Shown here piece after piece: positions 35,872 through 44,890 of a stretch of 64,000 nucleotides of DNA. This DNA comes from DAOTEJ01 sp035454085. Lineage in GTDB: Bacteria; Pseudomonadota; Gammaproteobacteria; Burkholderiales; Burkholderiaceae_F. Under the pieces are notes generated by a model. It was not told where the DNA came from. It did no database searches and worked only from the letters and a program-made list of their open reading frames with translations. The stretch covers positions 1 to 64,000 of the forward strand of contig DAOTEJ010000004.1 in NCBI GenBank assembly GCA_035454085.1. Reading direction: 5' to 3'. Each line of letters opens with the position of its first letter. Position 1 is the stretch's first letter. Made by a program: the position numbers and the translations under genes.

Positions 35872-36476
35872 GGCTGCCGCTGTTCCCGCTGCGCACCGTG
35901 CTCTTCCCGGGCGGCGTGCTGCCCCTGCGCGTGTTCGAGACGCGCTACATGGACATGGCGCGCGACTGCCTGAAGACCGGCAGCCCGTTCGGGGTGTGCG
36001 CCATCCTGGACGAGCAATCCGAAGTCGGGCCCGGCGCGCAGCCCGCGCTCGTCGGCTGCCTGGCACACATCCGCCAGTGGGACATGAAGCAACTTGGCGT
36101 GTTGAACTTGCGCGCGGTCGGGGGCGAAAAGCTGCGGCTGCTCACCACCCAAGCGCAGGCAGACGGCCTGCTGGTGGGCGAGGTTGAACTCGTCGCGCCC
36201 GAAGCCGAGCACGAACTGGGCGCGCGCCACGCAAGCTGCCGGCGCGTGCTCGAAGGCCTGCTCGCAGCCGTGCCCGAGGCCGCGTCGCCCGACGAGCTCG
36301 GCCCCGCGATCGAGCCGCCACGCCGCCTGCGCTCGGCAGTGTGGGCCGGACATCGCCTGGCGGAATGGCTGCCGCTGCCCATCCCCGAGAAGCAGGCCCT
36401 GCTCGAACTGGAAGATCCACTGGCGCGGCTCGACCGCCTCGAAGCCCTGCTCGAACGGGCCGCCGGCGCGAACTAG
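35868..36476 (+). CDS. Lon-protease N-terminal-domain protein (LON substrate-binding only)
   Basis: A 202-residue stand-alone LON_substr_bdg (PUA-like) protein with no ATPase or protease domain. Family marks are LPLFPLRTVLFPGGVLPLRV, FETRYMDMARDCL, FGVCAILDEQSEVGP and the following helical part. The precise function is unknown. Translation starts at a GTG overlapping the rapZ stop (GTGA). Its TAG stop lies on a palindromic CTAG that is also the stop of the convergent mutY gene. Confidence 0.88.
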   Translation: MRLPLFPLRTVLFPGGVLPLRVFETRYMDMARDCLKTGSPFGVCAILDEQSEVGPGAQPALVGCLAHIRQWDMKQLGVLNLRAVGGEKLRLLTTQAQADGLLVGEVELVAPEAEHELGARHASCRRVLEGLLAAVPEAASPDELGPAIEPPRRLRSAVWAGHRLAEWLPLPIPEKQALLELEDPLARLDRLEALLERAAGAN

Positions 36477-37543
36477 CCGCGCTGTCCCGCCGACCACCCG
36501 GCCGGCTGCGCCTCGCTCAGGAGCAGGCGGTGAGGAGCCGGAAGCGCCGCATCCACCAACTCTCCGAGTTCCCACCACTCGGCGCCGGCGGGTTCGGCAA
36601 GGCGCGCCGCCGCGGCGCGCCCGCGCCACGTCTGCAACTCCAGCCGGTAGTGAGTGAAGTCGTGATGGCGCCGAGGCAGCCGCTCCAGACCGATCACGCC
36701 CAGCCCGAAGCGCGCCTGCACCGCCGCGCCAAGGGCGGCCTCGTCAAGATCCGGCTCGAACTGCGGCAGGGCCAGCAGGCCGCCCCAGATGCCCGCCGGC
36801 GGCCGGCGCTCGAGCAGGACCTGCGTTCCATGGGTGAGCAGCACGAAGCTCGCCGCGCGCACCGGCCGCTCGCGGCGCGGACGCGCACCGGGAAGCGAGG
36901 CCTGCCGACCCTCGGCGCGCGCCACGCAACTGGAGGCCACGGGGCAGTCCCCGCAGGCGGGGCGAGAACGCGTGCACACCGTGGCCCCCAGGTCCATCAG
37001 CCCCTGCGTGTAGGCCTCCACATGGCGGTCGGGCAGCGCCTCGCGCGCCAGACGCCATAGCGCGCGCTCCACCGCCCCTGCGCCGGGCCAGCCGGCCACG
37101 CCAAAGTGGCGGGCGAACACCCGCTTGACGTTGCCGTCGAGGATCGCGGCGCGCTCGCCGAAAGCGAACACCGCGATGGCCGCCGCCGTCGACGCCCCGA
37201 TGCCGGGCAGGTGCGCCAGCGCCTCGGCCGATTCCGGGAAGCGCCCGCCGTGCTGCGTCACCACTGCCTGGGCGCAGGCGTGCAGGTTGCGGGCACGCGA
37301 GTAATAGCCCAGCCCTGACCACAGCGCCATCACCTCCTCGACCGGTGCGGCCGCCAACGCGGCCACGGTCGGGAAGCGCGCCAGGAAGCGCTCGTAGTAG
37401 GGGATCACCGTGGCGACCTGGGTCTGCTGCAGCATGACCTCGGACAGCCACAGCCGGTAAGCGTCGCGGGTGCCCTGCCAGGGCAGGTCGTGGCGCCCGT
37501 GGCGCCGCTGCCAGGCAACGACGCGCTCGGCGAATCCGCTCAC
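36473..37543 (-). CDS. mutY: Adenine DNA glycosylase
   Basis: Removes adenine mispaired with 8-oxoguanine. The 356-residue enzyme has the catalytic Glu in WLSEVMLQQTQV (residue 35) and the HhH motif LPGIGASTAAAI. The catalytic Asp is in LDGNVKRV (residue 136), the 4Fe-4S ligands are at residues 190, 197, 200 and 206, and a C-terminal NUDIX-like domain recognises 8-oxoG. I chose the GTG at 37543, 11 bases after the dynamin-like gene; no ATG is near the conserved start. mutM lies just beyond, so two 8-oxoG repair enzymes flank the dynamin-like gene. Confidence 0.95.
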   Translation of the reverse strand: MSGFAERVVAWQRRHGRHDLPWQGTRDAYRLWLSEVMLQQTQVATVIPYYERFLARFPTVAALAAAPVEEVMALWSGLGYYSRARNLHACAQAVVTQHGGRFPESAEALAHLPGIGASTAAAIAVFAFGERAAILDGNVKRVFARHFGVAGWPGAGAVERALWRLAREALPDRHVEAYTQGLMDLGATVCTRSRPACGDCPVASSCVARAEGRQASLPGARPRRERPVRAASFVLLTHGTQVLLERRPPAGIWGGLLALPQFEPDLDEAALGAAVQARFGLGVIGLERLPRRHHDFTHYRLELQTWRGRAAAARLAEPAGAEWWELGELVDAALPAPHRLLLSEAQPAGWSAGQRG

Positions 37544-37554
37544 CAGCCGGCGGC

Positions 37555-39507
37555 TCAGGCGGCGAGCGCCTCGACGGGGCGCAGCTCGCCGCGCCGCGCC
37601 AGGATGCGCACGCGCTCGGCCAAGTGTCCGAGCATGTCGAGCTGGCCTTGCGCGTCCTCGAGCGCCGACTCGAGCTCGCCGATGCGCGACTCGAGCGATT
37701 CCTGCGCCTCGCGGATGCGGGCAATCGACTCGACCCGCTTGCGCAGCTGCGCGCGCTGCTCGCGCACCTGCAGCTCCAGCGGCGGCAGCAGGCCGCGTAC
37801 CCAGGCTTCGGCGTCGCGCGCGGCACCGGCCTGGATCTCGCGGCTGCGCGACACCACGGTGTCGAAAAAGCGCTCGATCATCGTCCACTTGTGATGCGTG
37901 AGGACGGCCAGGGTGCCAAAGGCTGAGCTGAAGGTCCGTTCCGCGGCGTCGATCTCGTCCAGGCTGCGCGCCAGGTTGAAGCTCACCGGCGGCGTGAGCG
38001 CCCAGCCCAGCTCGGTGGCGAAGCTCTTCTGCACGCCCAGCACCATCTGCTCGATCTCGCCGAGCTTGCGGTTGGCGCGTTCGAGGTCGGCGCGCACCGC
38101 GCCGAAGAACTCGCGCACCGCGCCCGTCAGCTGCACCGACAGGGTGGCGGTGCTCATGCGGCTGCGCGTCTCGAGCACCCGCTTGCGCAACGTGTCGAGC
38201 CGCAGCGGCATGTAGGCCTCGTCGGCCAGGCGCGTGAGCACCGCGCGGGCCGCCAGGAAGCGGCGCACCACGTCCTCGAACTCGCGCGCCTCGGCTTCGG
38301 CGCGCGTCTGCAGGCGGCTGACCTGACTCTGGTTCTTGCCCTGCAGGGCGCGCAGTTCGTAGAGCTGCTCGATCAGACCGCGCTCGCGCGCGTCAAGCGC
38401 GTGGCGGGTCTCGCCGGCCACCCGATCCACCAGGCCGAGCGTCTGGTCGCGCACGATGCGCTGCTTGGCCGGCACGAGCAGTCGCACCAGGGCGTCCTCG
38501 AGGTCGGGCAGGCGGCTCGCCGCCAGCAGGTCCGGGTCGCTGTTGACCTTGGCCACCAGGCCCTTCTGCGCCGAGACCGCGAACACCCGCTCGGGCTCGA
38601 GTTCCAGGGTCGTGGCCACATGGCCGAGCTGGCGGCGCACCTCGGCCTCGATCTCGGCCTCGCTGCGCAGCGGATCCCACAGGCCGTCGATCTTGTTGAG
38701 CACGGCAATGTGGTTGTCGTGCTGCCCGCCGTCGGCCACGATCTGCCGCCACACGTCGAGGTCGCTGCGCGTCACCCCGGTATCGGCGGCGAGCACGAAG
38801 ATCACCGCGTGGGCGCGCGGCACGAGCGACAGCGTGAGTTCAGGCTCGGTGCCGATCGCGTTCAGGCCCGGCGTGTCGAGCACGACCAGGCCCTGCTTGA
38901 GCAGCGGATGCGGAAAGTTGATCACCGCGTGCCGCCAGCGCGAGATCTCGATCGTGCCGTCGGCGTGCACCGCGACGCTCTGGTCGGGATCCTCCGGGTC
39001 GAACAGCCCGAGCTCGCGCGCCTTGGCTACCGGCACACGCAGGGTCTCGGCCACCAGGCGCAGGGCCTCGAGCATGCCGTCGGGAGAGCGCGTGTCGAGC
39101 GGGAAGACGTTCCACTCCTCGGCCATGCGCTTGAAGTCGGTGGTGGTGCCGGCGCGGGCGCGCGTCTCGATGGGCAGGGCGCGGATGCAGGGCGGCAGCG
39201 AGTCGTCGTAGAGCAGTTCGGTCGGGCACATGGTCGTGCGCCCGGCCGACGAGGGCAGGATGCGGCGCCCGTAGTCGGCAAAGAAGATCGCGTTGATCAG
39301 TTCGCTCTTGCCGCGCGAGAACTCGGCCACGAAGGCGACGGTCAGCTTGTCCTGCGCCAGGCGCTCGAGCGCCAGCGCGATGCGCGCCTCGCCCTCCGGC
39401 TCGGCCAGGCGCGACTCGCCCAGCCAGCGGCGCAGGTCGCCGATGGATACGGCCAGCGCGTCGCGCCAGGCGCCGTACTCCTCGAAGCTGGAAGCAAGTT
39501 GGGCCAT
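37555..39507 (-). CDS. Dynamin-family GTPase
   Basis: A 650-residue large GTPase. The P-loop VAEFSRGKSELINAI spans residues 60-74, the switch region is PSSAGRTTMCPTELLY, G3 is DTPGLNAIG at 211-219, and G4 is LNKIDGLWD at 270-278. Residues 360-650 are mostly helical with long coiled-coil stretches, the last in an RIGELESALEDAQGQLDMLG region. No obvious transmembrane hairpin is seen. Bacterial dynamin-like proteins remodel or repair membranes; for this type the role is unknown. It is followed by mutY at 11 bases. Confidence 0.88.
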   Translation of the reverse strand: MAQLASSFEEYGAWRDALAVSIGDLRRWLGESRLAEPEGEARIALALERLAQDKLTVAFVAEFSRGKSELINAIFFADYGRRILPSSAGRTTMCPTELLYDDSLPPCIRALPIETRARAGTTTDFKRMAEEWNVFPLDTRSPDGMLEALRLVAETLRVPVAKARELGLFDPEDPDQSVAVHADGTIEISRWRHAVINFPHPLLKQGLVVLDTPGLNAIGTEPELTLSLVPRAHAVIFVLAADTGVTRSDLDVWRQIVADGGQHDNHIAVLNKIDGLWDPLRSEAEIEAEVRRQLGHVATTLELEPERVFAVSAQKGLVAKVNSDPDLLAASRLPDLEDALVRLLVPAKQRIVRDQTLGLVDRVAGETRHALDARERGLIEQLYELRALQGKNQSQVSRLQTRAEAEAREFEDVVRRFLAARAVLTRLADEAYMPLRLDTLRKRVLETRSRMSTATLSVQLTGAVREFFGAVRADLERANRKLGEIEQMVLGVQKSFATELGWALTPPVSFNLARSLDEIDAAERTFSSAFGTLAVLTHHKWTMIERFFDTVVSRSREIQAGAARDAEAWVRGLLPPLELQVREQRAQLRKRVESIARIREAQESLESRIGELESALEDAQGQLDMLGHLAERVRILARRGELRPVEALAA

Positions 39508-39616
39508 GGGAAAGAACCGCCGATGAGGGCAGGCAGGAATCTATAGCACGCACCTGCCGCCGAGCGACGCGCGCCTCCCGCACTTGCGGAAGGCACGCGT
39601 GGCCTCTCGCCCACGC

Positions 39617-40444
39617 TCAGCGCCGCTGGCAGCGCGGGCACCAGTAGGTGGCCCGCTGGCCCTGCACGAGGCGCCGCACGGGGGTCCCGCAGACACGGCA
39701 GGGCAGGCCTGCGCGCCCGTAGACCGCCGCCTCGCGCATGAAATAGCCCTGCTCGCCTTCGGCCGACACGAAGTCGCGCAGCGTCGAGCCGCCCACCGCG
39801 ATCGCCTCGGCCAGCACCTCGCGCACCGCCAGCGCCAGGCGCGCGCAGCGCGGCGCCGACAGCCGTCCGGCCGCCGTGCGCGGGTCGATGCCGGCGCGAA
39901 ACAGGCTCTCCGAGCAGTAGATGTTGCCCACGCCCACCACCACCTGGCCGGCGAGCAGCAGCGGCTTGATCGCCACCGTGCGGCCGCGCGTGTGGCGGTG
40001 CAGCCAGTCGCCGTCGAAGCGCGCGTCGAAGGGCTCGACGCCAAGGCGCGCGAGTGCGGGATGCGCCAGCACCTCGCCCGCGGTCGAGGGGTGCCAGAGC
40101 ACGGCGCCGAAGCGCCTCGGATCGGTCAGGCGCGCCAGCGCGCCGCGGAATACGAGATCGAGGTGGTCGTGGGCGCGCGGCGCCGGGGCGGGGCGCGAAT
40201 GGATGCGCCAGACCCCCGTCATGCCCAGGTGCGAGAGCAGCGTGCCCGCGTCGAAACGCCACAGCAGGTACTTGCCGCGGCGCTCGAGCGCCCTGAGCAC
40301 CGCGCCGCGCAGCAGCGCGTCGAGCTGCGCAGGGACGGGCTGGCGCAGGCGCGGCTGGCGCACGACGACGGCCTCGACGGGATGGCCGACCAAGTGCGGC
40401 TCGAGCGCGCGGCGCGTGACCTCGACTTCCGGCAGCTCAGGCAT
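39617..40444 (-). CDS. mutM: Formamidopyrimidine-DNA glycosylase
   Basis: Excises 8-oxoguanine and formamidopyrimidines and nicks the abasic site. The 275-residue protein has the catalytic N-terminal PELPEVEVTRRALEPHL (Pro2 nucleophile, Glu3), Lys in RRGKYLLWRF, the H2TH region VVGVGNIYCSESLFRAGIDP, and the C-terminal zinc finger CRVCGTPVRR…YWCPRCQRR. It is divergent from the TPR gene with only 52 bases between starts. Confidence 0.97.
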   Translation of the reverse strand: MPELPEVEVTRRALEPHLVGHPVEAVVVRQPRLRQPVPAQLDALLRGAVLRALERRGKYLLWRFDAGTLLSHLGMTGVWRIHSRPAPAPRAHDHLDLVFRGALARLTDPRRFGAVLWHPSTAGEVLAHPALARLGVEPFDARFDGDWLHRHTRGRTVAIKPLLLAGQVVVGVGNIYCSESLFRAGIDPRTAAGRLSAPRCARLALAVREVLAEAIAVGGSTLRDFVSAEGEQGYFMREAAVYGRAGLPCRVCGTPVRRLVQGQRATYWCPRCQRR

Positions 40445-40496
40445 GGAGCGGGCGTTCTGCTAATGTCATCGTCGACTCTCCCTCCTGCCCTTCCCC

Positions 40497-42233
40497 ATGG
40501 TCGTTTCCTTCCGCCGGCACCGCCTGGCCGCTTGTCTCGCCGCCGCGCTGGCGATTCTAGGTGCGGCCGCGGTGCCTGCCCACGCGCAAGACAGCGCCGC
40601 GCCCGCCACCGAGGCGCTGCCCGAGGTCGACCTCACCGGCCGGCTGCTGTTCCAGATCATGGCCGCCGAGGTCGCCGCCCAGCGCGGCGAACTGGGCGCC
40701 GCCTTCAAGACTTACATGAGCATGGCCAGCGAAACGCGCGATCCGCGTCTGGCGCGGCGCGCGGCCGAGATCGCTCTGGGCGCGCGCGCCAGCAACGAGG
40801 CGCTCGAGGCCATCGTGCTGTGGCGTCAGCTCGCACCGCAGTCGCGCGAGGCGACCGAGGCACTGGCCACGGTCTACCTTTCGCGTGGCCGCTATGACGA
40901 GGCCCAGCCCCTGGTGGCCGAGTTGCTCGCGCAGTCCGACCGGCCCGCGGACGTGCTGGCGCGCACGCAGCGCGCCATGGCGCGCGCCGCGAACCCCGAG
41001 CAGGGCTTCGCGATGCTCGAGCGGCTCGCCCAGCCTTATTTGAAGAATGCCGACGTGCGCCTCGTGCTGGCCGCAGGCGCTCAGGCCGCCGGGCTGTCGG
41101 CGAGGGCGACCGCCGAAGCCCGCGCCGCCCTGGAGCTTGCCCCCGATTCGCCCCGAGCCGTCCTGGCGGCCGCGCAGGCGCTGCTTGGCACCGATCCCAA
41201 GGCCGCCGCCGCGCTGCTCGCACAGTTCCTGACTCGCCATCCTGCGGCGGCCGACGTGCGCCTGGCCTACGCGCGCGTGCTGCTGGCGAGCGGCGACACC
41301 GCCGCTGCGCGCAAGCAGTTCGCCCAGCTCGTACAGGATTCGCCGCGTAACCCGGACCTGCTCTACAGCCTGGGCGTGCTCAGCGCACAGGCCAGGCTCA
41401 GTGCCGATGCGCGCGACTACTTCACGCGCTACCTCGCGCTGCTCGAAACCTCGGACGGCGCGGTGCGCGACCCCGACTCGGTGTATCTGTACCTCGCGCA
41501 GCTCGCCGAGCAGGAGAAGAAGTACGACGAGGCCCTGGGCTGGCTGGCCAAGGTCGACGACGGCGAAAATGCCCTGCGCGCGCGTCTGCGCGAGGCGCAA
41601 GTGATGGCGCGTCAGGGCAAGCTCGAGCAGGCGCGGGGCCATCTGCAAAAGGTCCAGGCCAGCTCGGACGAGGAGCGCACCCAGCTGGTGATCGCCGAAG
41701 CCCAGCTGCTGCGCGAGGCCAAGCGCAACCAGGAGGCGCTGGCGCTGCTCGAGAAGGCGCTCGCCGCCTCGCCCAATGACCCGGAACTGATCTACGACAC
41801 CGCCATGGCCGCCGAGCGGCTCGACCAGGTCGAGCGCATGGAGACCCTGCTGCGCCAGCTGATCGCCGCCAAGCCCGACCACGCACACGCCTACAACGCG
41901 CTGGGCTATTCGCTGGCCGACCGTAACGTGCGACTGGCCGAGGCGCGCACCCTGATCGAAAAGGCCCACGCCCTGGCCCCCGACGACGCCTACATCCTCG
42001 ACTCGATGGGCTGGGTGTATTTCCGCCAGGGCGACCTGGCCAAGGCGCGCGAGTATCTCGAACGCGCCTACAAGCTGCGCCCCGAGGCCGAGGTCACGAT
42101 CCACCTCGCCGAAGTGGTCTGGGCCCAGGGCGACACCGAGCAGGCGCGCAAGCTGCTGCGCGAGGCGCGCGCCCAGGAACCGGACAACGAGCTGCTCAAG
42201 TCCACGCTCGCGCGCCTCAAGATCCGACTCTGA
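40497..42233 (+). CDS. Exported tetratricopeptide-repeat protein
   Basis: A 578-residue periplasmic TPR protein. The signal peptide (residues 1-30) ends at VPAHAQ. After it come 10 or more TPR-like helical pairs, with the clearest in the C-terminal third: NQEALALLEKALAASPNDPE, AYNALGYSLADRNVRLAEAR, and AYILDSMGWVYFRQGDLAKA. Such proteins upstream of lolB are conserved in betaproteobacteria and are thought to act in envelope assembly; the partner is unknown. Its stop overlaps the lolB start by one base. Confidence 0.9.
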   Translation: MVVSFRRHRLAACLAAALAILGAAAVPAHAQDSAAPATEALPEVDLTGRLLFQIMAAEVAAQRGELGAAFKTYMSMASETRDPRLARRAAEIALGARASNEALEAIVLWRQLAPQSREATEALATVYLSRGRYDEAQPLVAELLAQSDRPADVLARTQRAMARAANPEQGFAMLERLAQPYLKNADVRLVLAAGAQAAGLSARATAEARAALELAPDSPRAVLAAAQALLGTDPKAAAALLAQFLTRHPAAADVRLAYARVLLASGDTAAARKQFAQLVQDSPRNPDLLYSLGVLSAQARLSADARDYFTRYLALLETSDGAVRDPDSVYLYLAQLAEQEKKYDEALGWLAKVDDGENALRARLREAQVMARQGKLEQARGHLQKVQASSDEERTQLVIAEAQLLREAKRNQEALALLEKALAASPNDPELIYDTAMAAERLDQVERMETLLRQLIAAKPDHAHAYNALGYSLADRNVRLAEARTLIEKAHALAPDDAYILDSMGWVYFRQGDLAKAREYLERAYKLRPEAEVTIHLAEVVWAQGDTEQARKLLREARAQEPDNELLKSTLARLKIRL

Positions 42234-42790
42234 TGCGCCTGGTCCTGCTCGCCGGGACGCTGGCCCTGACGGCCTGCGCGAGCCTCTCGCCCCCGCCACC
42301 GGAGGCGAGTTGGAGCGGGCGTTTCTCTGCCAGCGCGCGCATGCCCGATCGGACCGAATCCCTGAGCGGCGGCTTTCGGCTCGAACAGCACGGCGACGCC
42401 ACCCGCCTCGACCTGACTTCGCCGCTGGGCAACACCCTGCTGCGGGTCGAGCAGGACAGCCGCGGCGCCCGGGCCGCCGGCCCTGACGGCGTGAGCGTCA
42501 GCGGCCCGGACGCCGAGGCGTTGAGCGAGCAGGTTCTGGGCGTGAGGCTGCCGGTGGCCGGCCTGCCCTACTGGATCGACGGCCGGCCCGCTCCCGACGC
42601 GCGGCGCGCCATACCGAAGGGCAGCGAAGCCGGGTTCGAGCAGGACAGCTGGACCGTGAGCGTGCTCGAACGGGACGCCGAGGGCCAAGCGCGCCGCGTG
42701 CTGCTCGAGAGGCCGGCGCAGCCCGGCCTGCCGGCGCTGCGCGCGCTGCTGGTGGTCGATGCGCGCAGTGGCCGCAAGCATGAGCGCTGA
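42233..42790 (+). CDS. lolB: Outer-membrane lipoprotein insertion protein LolB
   Basis: Receives lipoproteins from LolA and inserts them in the outer membrane. The 185-residue precursor has a lipobox LTACAS with lipidated Cys15. The following domain includes WSGRFSASARMPDRTESLSG, TSPLGNTLLRVEQD and VAGLPYWIDGRPAP, matching LolB. It is coupled to the TPR gene (TGATG) and overlaps ispE by 11 bases, a conserved betaproteobacterial order. Confidence 0.9.
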   Translation: MRLVLLAGTLALTACASLSPPPPEASWSGRFSASARMPDRTESLSGGFRLEQHGDATRLDLTSPLGNTLLRVEQDSRGARAAGPDGVSVSGPDAEALSEQVLGVRLPVAGLPYWIDGRPAPDARRAIPKGSEAGFEQDSWTVSVLERDAEGQARRVLLERPAQPGLPALRALLVVDARSGRKHER

Positions 42791-43661
42791 GCCGATGCAC
42801 ATCGAGCCGCGCCTGATGCTTGGGCTGCCCGCGCCGGCCAAGCTCAATCTGTTTCTGCACGTGCTCGGCAGGCGCCCGGACGGCTACCACGACTTGCAGT
42901 CGGCGATGCAGCTGATCGACCTGGCCGACAGCCTGGACTTCGAACTGCGGCCCGACGGCGCGCTTGATCGCAGCGGCGACCTGGTGGGCACGGCGGAGGG
43001 CGACCTGTGCCTGCGCGCCGCGCGGCTGCTCCAGGCCGCCACCGGGTGCCGCCTGGGCGTGCAGATCCGGGTGCGCAAGCGCATTCCGGCGGGCGCCGGC
43101 ATGGGGGGCGGGTCCTCCGACGCCGCCACCACGCTGATCGCCCTCAACCGCCTCTGGCGCCTCGGCCTGGACCGCGCCACGCTGGCCCGCCTGGGCCTGC
43201 AACTGGGGGCCGACGTGCCGTTCTTCGTGGCGGGCCGAAACGCCTTCGTCGAGGGCCTTGGGGAAATCCTCAGTCCGCTCGATCTGCCCGCCCGGCGCTA
43301 CGTGGTGATCTGGCCCGGGGTGCCCCTGGCCACCGCTGCGATCTTCAGTGATCCCGGTTTGACACGGGATGGGCCAGCCACGAAAATAGCGGTCTTTTCC
43401 GCCGCGCTTGGCGACTCGCCCCGGGCTCTATTCGGGTCGAACGCGCTGGAGCCCGTGGCCCGGCGCCATGCAGCGGAAGTGGACGATGTGCTGAGCTGGC
43501 TCGGACGCTTCGGGCAGGCGCGCATGACAGGGTCCGGTTCAGCCGTGTTCGTCGCGGTCGAGTCGGACGACGCGGCCCGGCGGGCCACGCAAGGTCTGCC
43601 GGACGCTTGGCGGTCCTGGGTCGTGAACTCGCTCGACCGCCATCCGCTGTCTCCGTGGTGA
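42780..43661 (+). CDS. ispE: 4-diphosphocytidyl-2-C-methyl-D-erythritol kinase
   Basis: Phosphorylates CDP-ME in the non-mevalonate isoprenoid pathway. The 293-residue GHMP kinase shows LPAPAKLNLFLHVLGRRPDG, YHDLQSAMQLID, the ATP-binding glycine loop IPAGAGMGGGSSDAATTL, and the C-terminal ARMTGSGSAVFVAV. The ATG at 42780 was chosen; another at 42795 is possible. tRNA-Gln follows 31 bases after the stop. Confidence 0.95.
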   Translation: MSAEPMHIEPRLMLGLPAPAKLNLFLHVLGRRPDGYHDLQSAMQLIDLADSLDFELRPDGALDRSGDLVGTAEGDLCLRAARLLQAATGCRLGVQIRVRKRIPAGAGMGGGSSDAATTLIALNRLWRLGLDRATLARLGLQLGADVPFFVAGRNAFVEGLGEILSPLDLPARRYVVIWPGVPLATAAIFSDPGLTRDGPATKIAVFSAALGDSPRALFGSNALEPVARRHAAEVDDVLSWLGRFGQARMTGSGSAVFVAVESDDAARRATQGLPDAWRSWVVNSLDRHPLSPW

Positions 43662-43692
43662 GCCACCGCGGGCCAGGCGAAGGTTTCAGTGC

Positions 43693-43769
43693 TGGGGAGT
43701 CGCCAAGCTGGTTAAGGCACCGGATTTTGATTCCGGCATACGAGGGTTCGAATCCTTCCTCCCCAGCCA
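43693..43769 (+). tRNA. tRNA-Gln (anticodon TTG)
   Basis: A complete cloverleaf. The acceptor arms are TGGGGAG (43693-43699) and CTCCCCA (43759-43765), with discriminator G and an encoded CCA. The anticodon stem CCGGA/TCCGG carries the loop TTTTGAT with TTG at 43727-43729. GGTTCGAATCC forms the T arm. It lies between ispE and prs, a conserved position in betaproteobacteria. Confidence 0.98.
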
Positions 43770-43778
43770 TCTACAGCG

Positions 43779-43820
43779 CCGGGAGCATCGCGCAGGCGAT
43801 GCCTCCCGGTCTTGTTTTTT
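43779..43820 (+). terminator. Rho-independent terminator after tRNA-Gln
   Basis: CCGGGAG plus CATCGC pair with GCGATG and CTCCCGG (one bulged C) around a GCAG loop, followed by TCTTGTTTTTT. It lies ten bases after the tRNA and separates the ispE–tRNA transcript from prs. Confidence 0.9.
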
Positions 43821-43880
43821 GGCGCGCCCCTGGCGCATGCGTGATTGAGGCGGCCCGCCCGCACACGGTCGAGCGTGATC

Positions 43881-44840
43881 ATGGTCCCGATGGTTCCGGA
43901 AAACCTGATGGTCTTCTCGGGCAACGCCAATCCCCGGCTTGCCCAGGCGGTCGTTCAGCACCTCAACATCCCGCTCGGCCGCGCCAGCGTGAACCGGTTC
44001 TCCGACGGCGAGGTGATGGTCGAGATCAACGAGAACGTGCGCGGCCGCGACATCTTCGTTCTGCAGTCGACCTGCGCCCCGACCAACGACAACCTGATGG
44101 AGCTGATGATCATGGTCGATGCGCTCAAGCGCGCCTCGGCCGGACGCATCACCGCCGCCATTCCGTACTACGGCTACGCGCGCCAGGACCGCCGCCCGCG
44201 CAGCGCCCGCGTGGCGATCAGCGCCAAGGTCGTGGCCAACATGCTGCAGGCCGCGGGCGTGAACCGCGTGCTCACCATGGACCTGCATGCCGACCAGATC
44301 CAGGGCTTCTTCGACATCCCGGTCGACAACATCTACGCCAATCCCATCCTGCTGGGAGACCTGTGGAAGCACAGCTATCCCAACCTGGTGGTGGTCTCGC
44401 CCGACGTCGGCGGCGTGGTGCGCGCCCGCGCGCTGGCCAAGCGCATGGACGCTGACCTGGCGATCATCGACAAGCGCCGCCCGCGTGCCAACGTGGCCGA
44501 GATCATGCACATCATCGGCGAGGTCGAGGGCCGCACCTGCGTGATCATGGACGACATCGTCGACACCGCCGGCACCCTGTGCAACGCGGCCGGCGCGCTC
44601 AAGGAGCGTGGCGCGGCGCGCGTGCTGGCCTACGCCACGCACCCGGTCCTGTCGGGCAAGGCGGTGGAACGCATCAACGCGTCGGTGCTCGACGAGGTCG
44701 TGGTCACCGACAGCATTCCGCTGAGCCAGGAGGCGGCAGCCTGCCCCAAGATCCGGCAGCTTTCGTGCGCCGGCCTGCTGGGCGAAACGATTTCGCGCAT
44801 TGCGCGCGAAGACTCGGTGAGCAGTCTGTTCAGCGAGTGA
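43881..44840 (+). CDS. prs: Ribose-phosphate pyrophosphokinase
   Basis: Makes PRPP from ribose 5-phosphate and ATP for nucleotide, His, Trp and NAD synthesis. The 319-residue protein has LMVFSGNANPRLAQAVVQHL, FSDGEVMVEINENVRGRD, YYGYARQDRRPRSARVAISA, the catalytic loop KRRPRANV, and the PRPP motif CVIMDDIVDTAGTLC. Three in-frame ATGs (43881, 43890, 43908) precede the conserved part; the first fits family length best. rplY follows after 50 bases. Confidence 0.96.
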   Translation: MVPMVPENLMVFSGNANPRLAQAVVQHLNIPLGRASVNRFSDGEVMVEINENVRGRDIFVLQSTCAPTNDNLMELMIMVDALKRASAGRITAAIPYYGYARQDRRPRSARVAISAKVVANMLQAAGVNRVLTMDLHADQIQGFFDIPVDNIYANPILLGDLWKHSYPNLVVVSPDVGGVVRARALAKRMDADLAIIDKRRPRANVAEIMHIIGEVEGRTCVIMDDIVDTAGTLCNAAGALKERGAARVLAYATHPVLSGKAVERINASVLDEVVVTDSIPLSQEAAACPKIRQLSCAGLLGETISRIAREDSVSSLFSE

Positions 44841-44890
44841 AACCCGCCCCGTGGCTGGTCGCGGCCCGGGCGAACCATTAGGAGTCCAAC

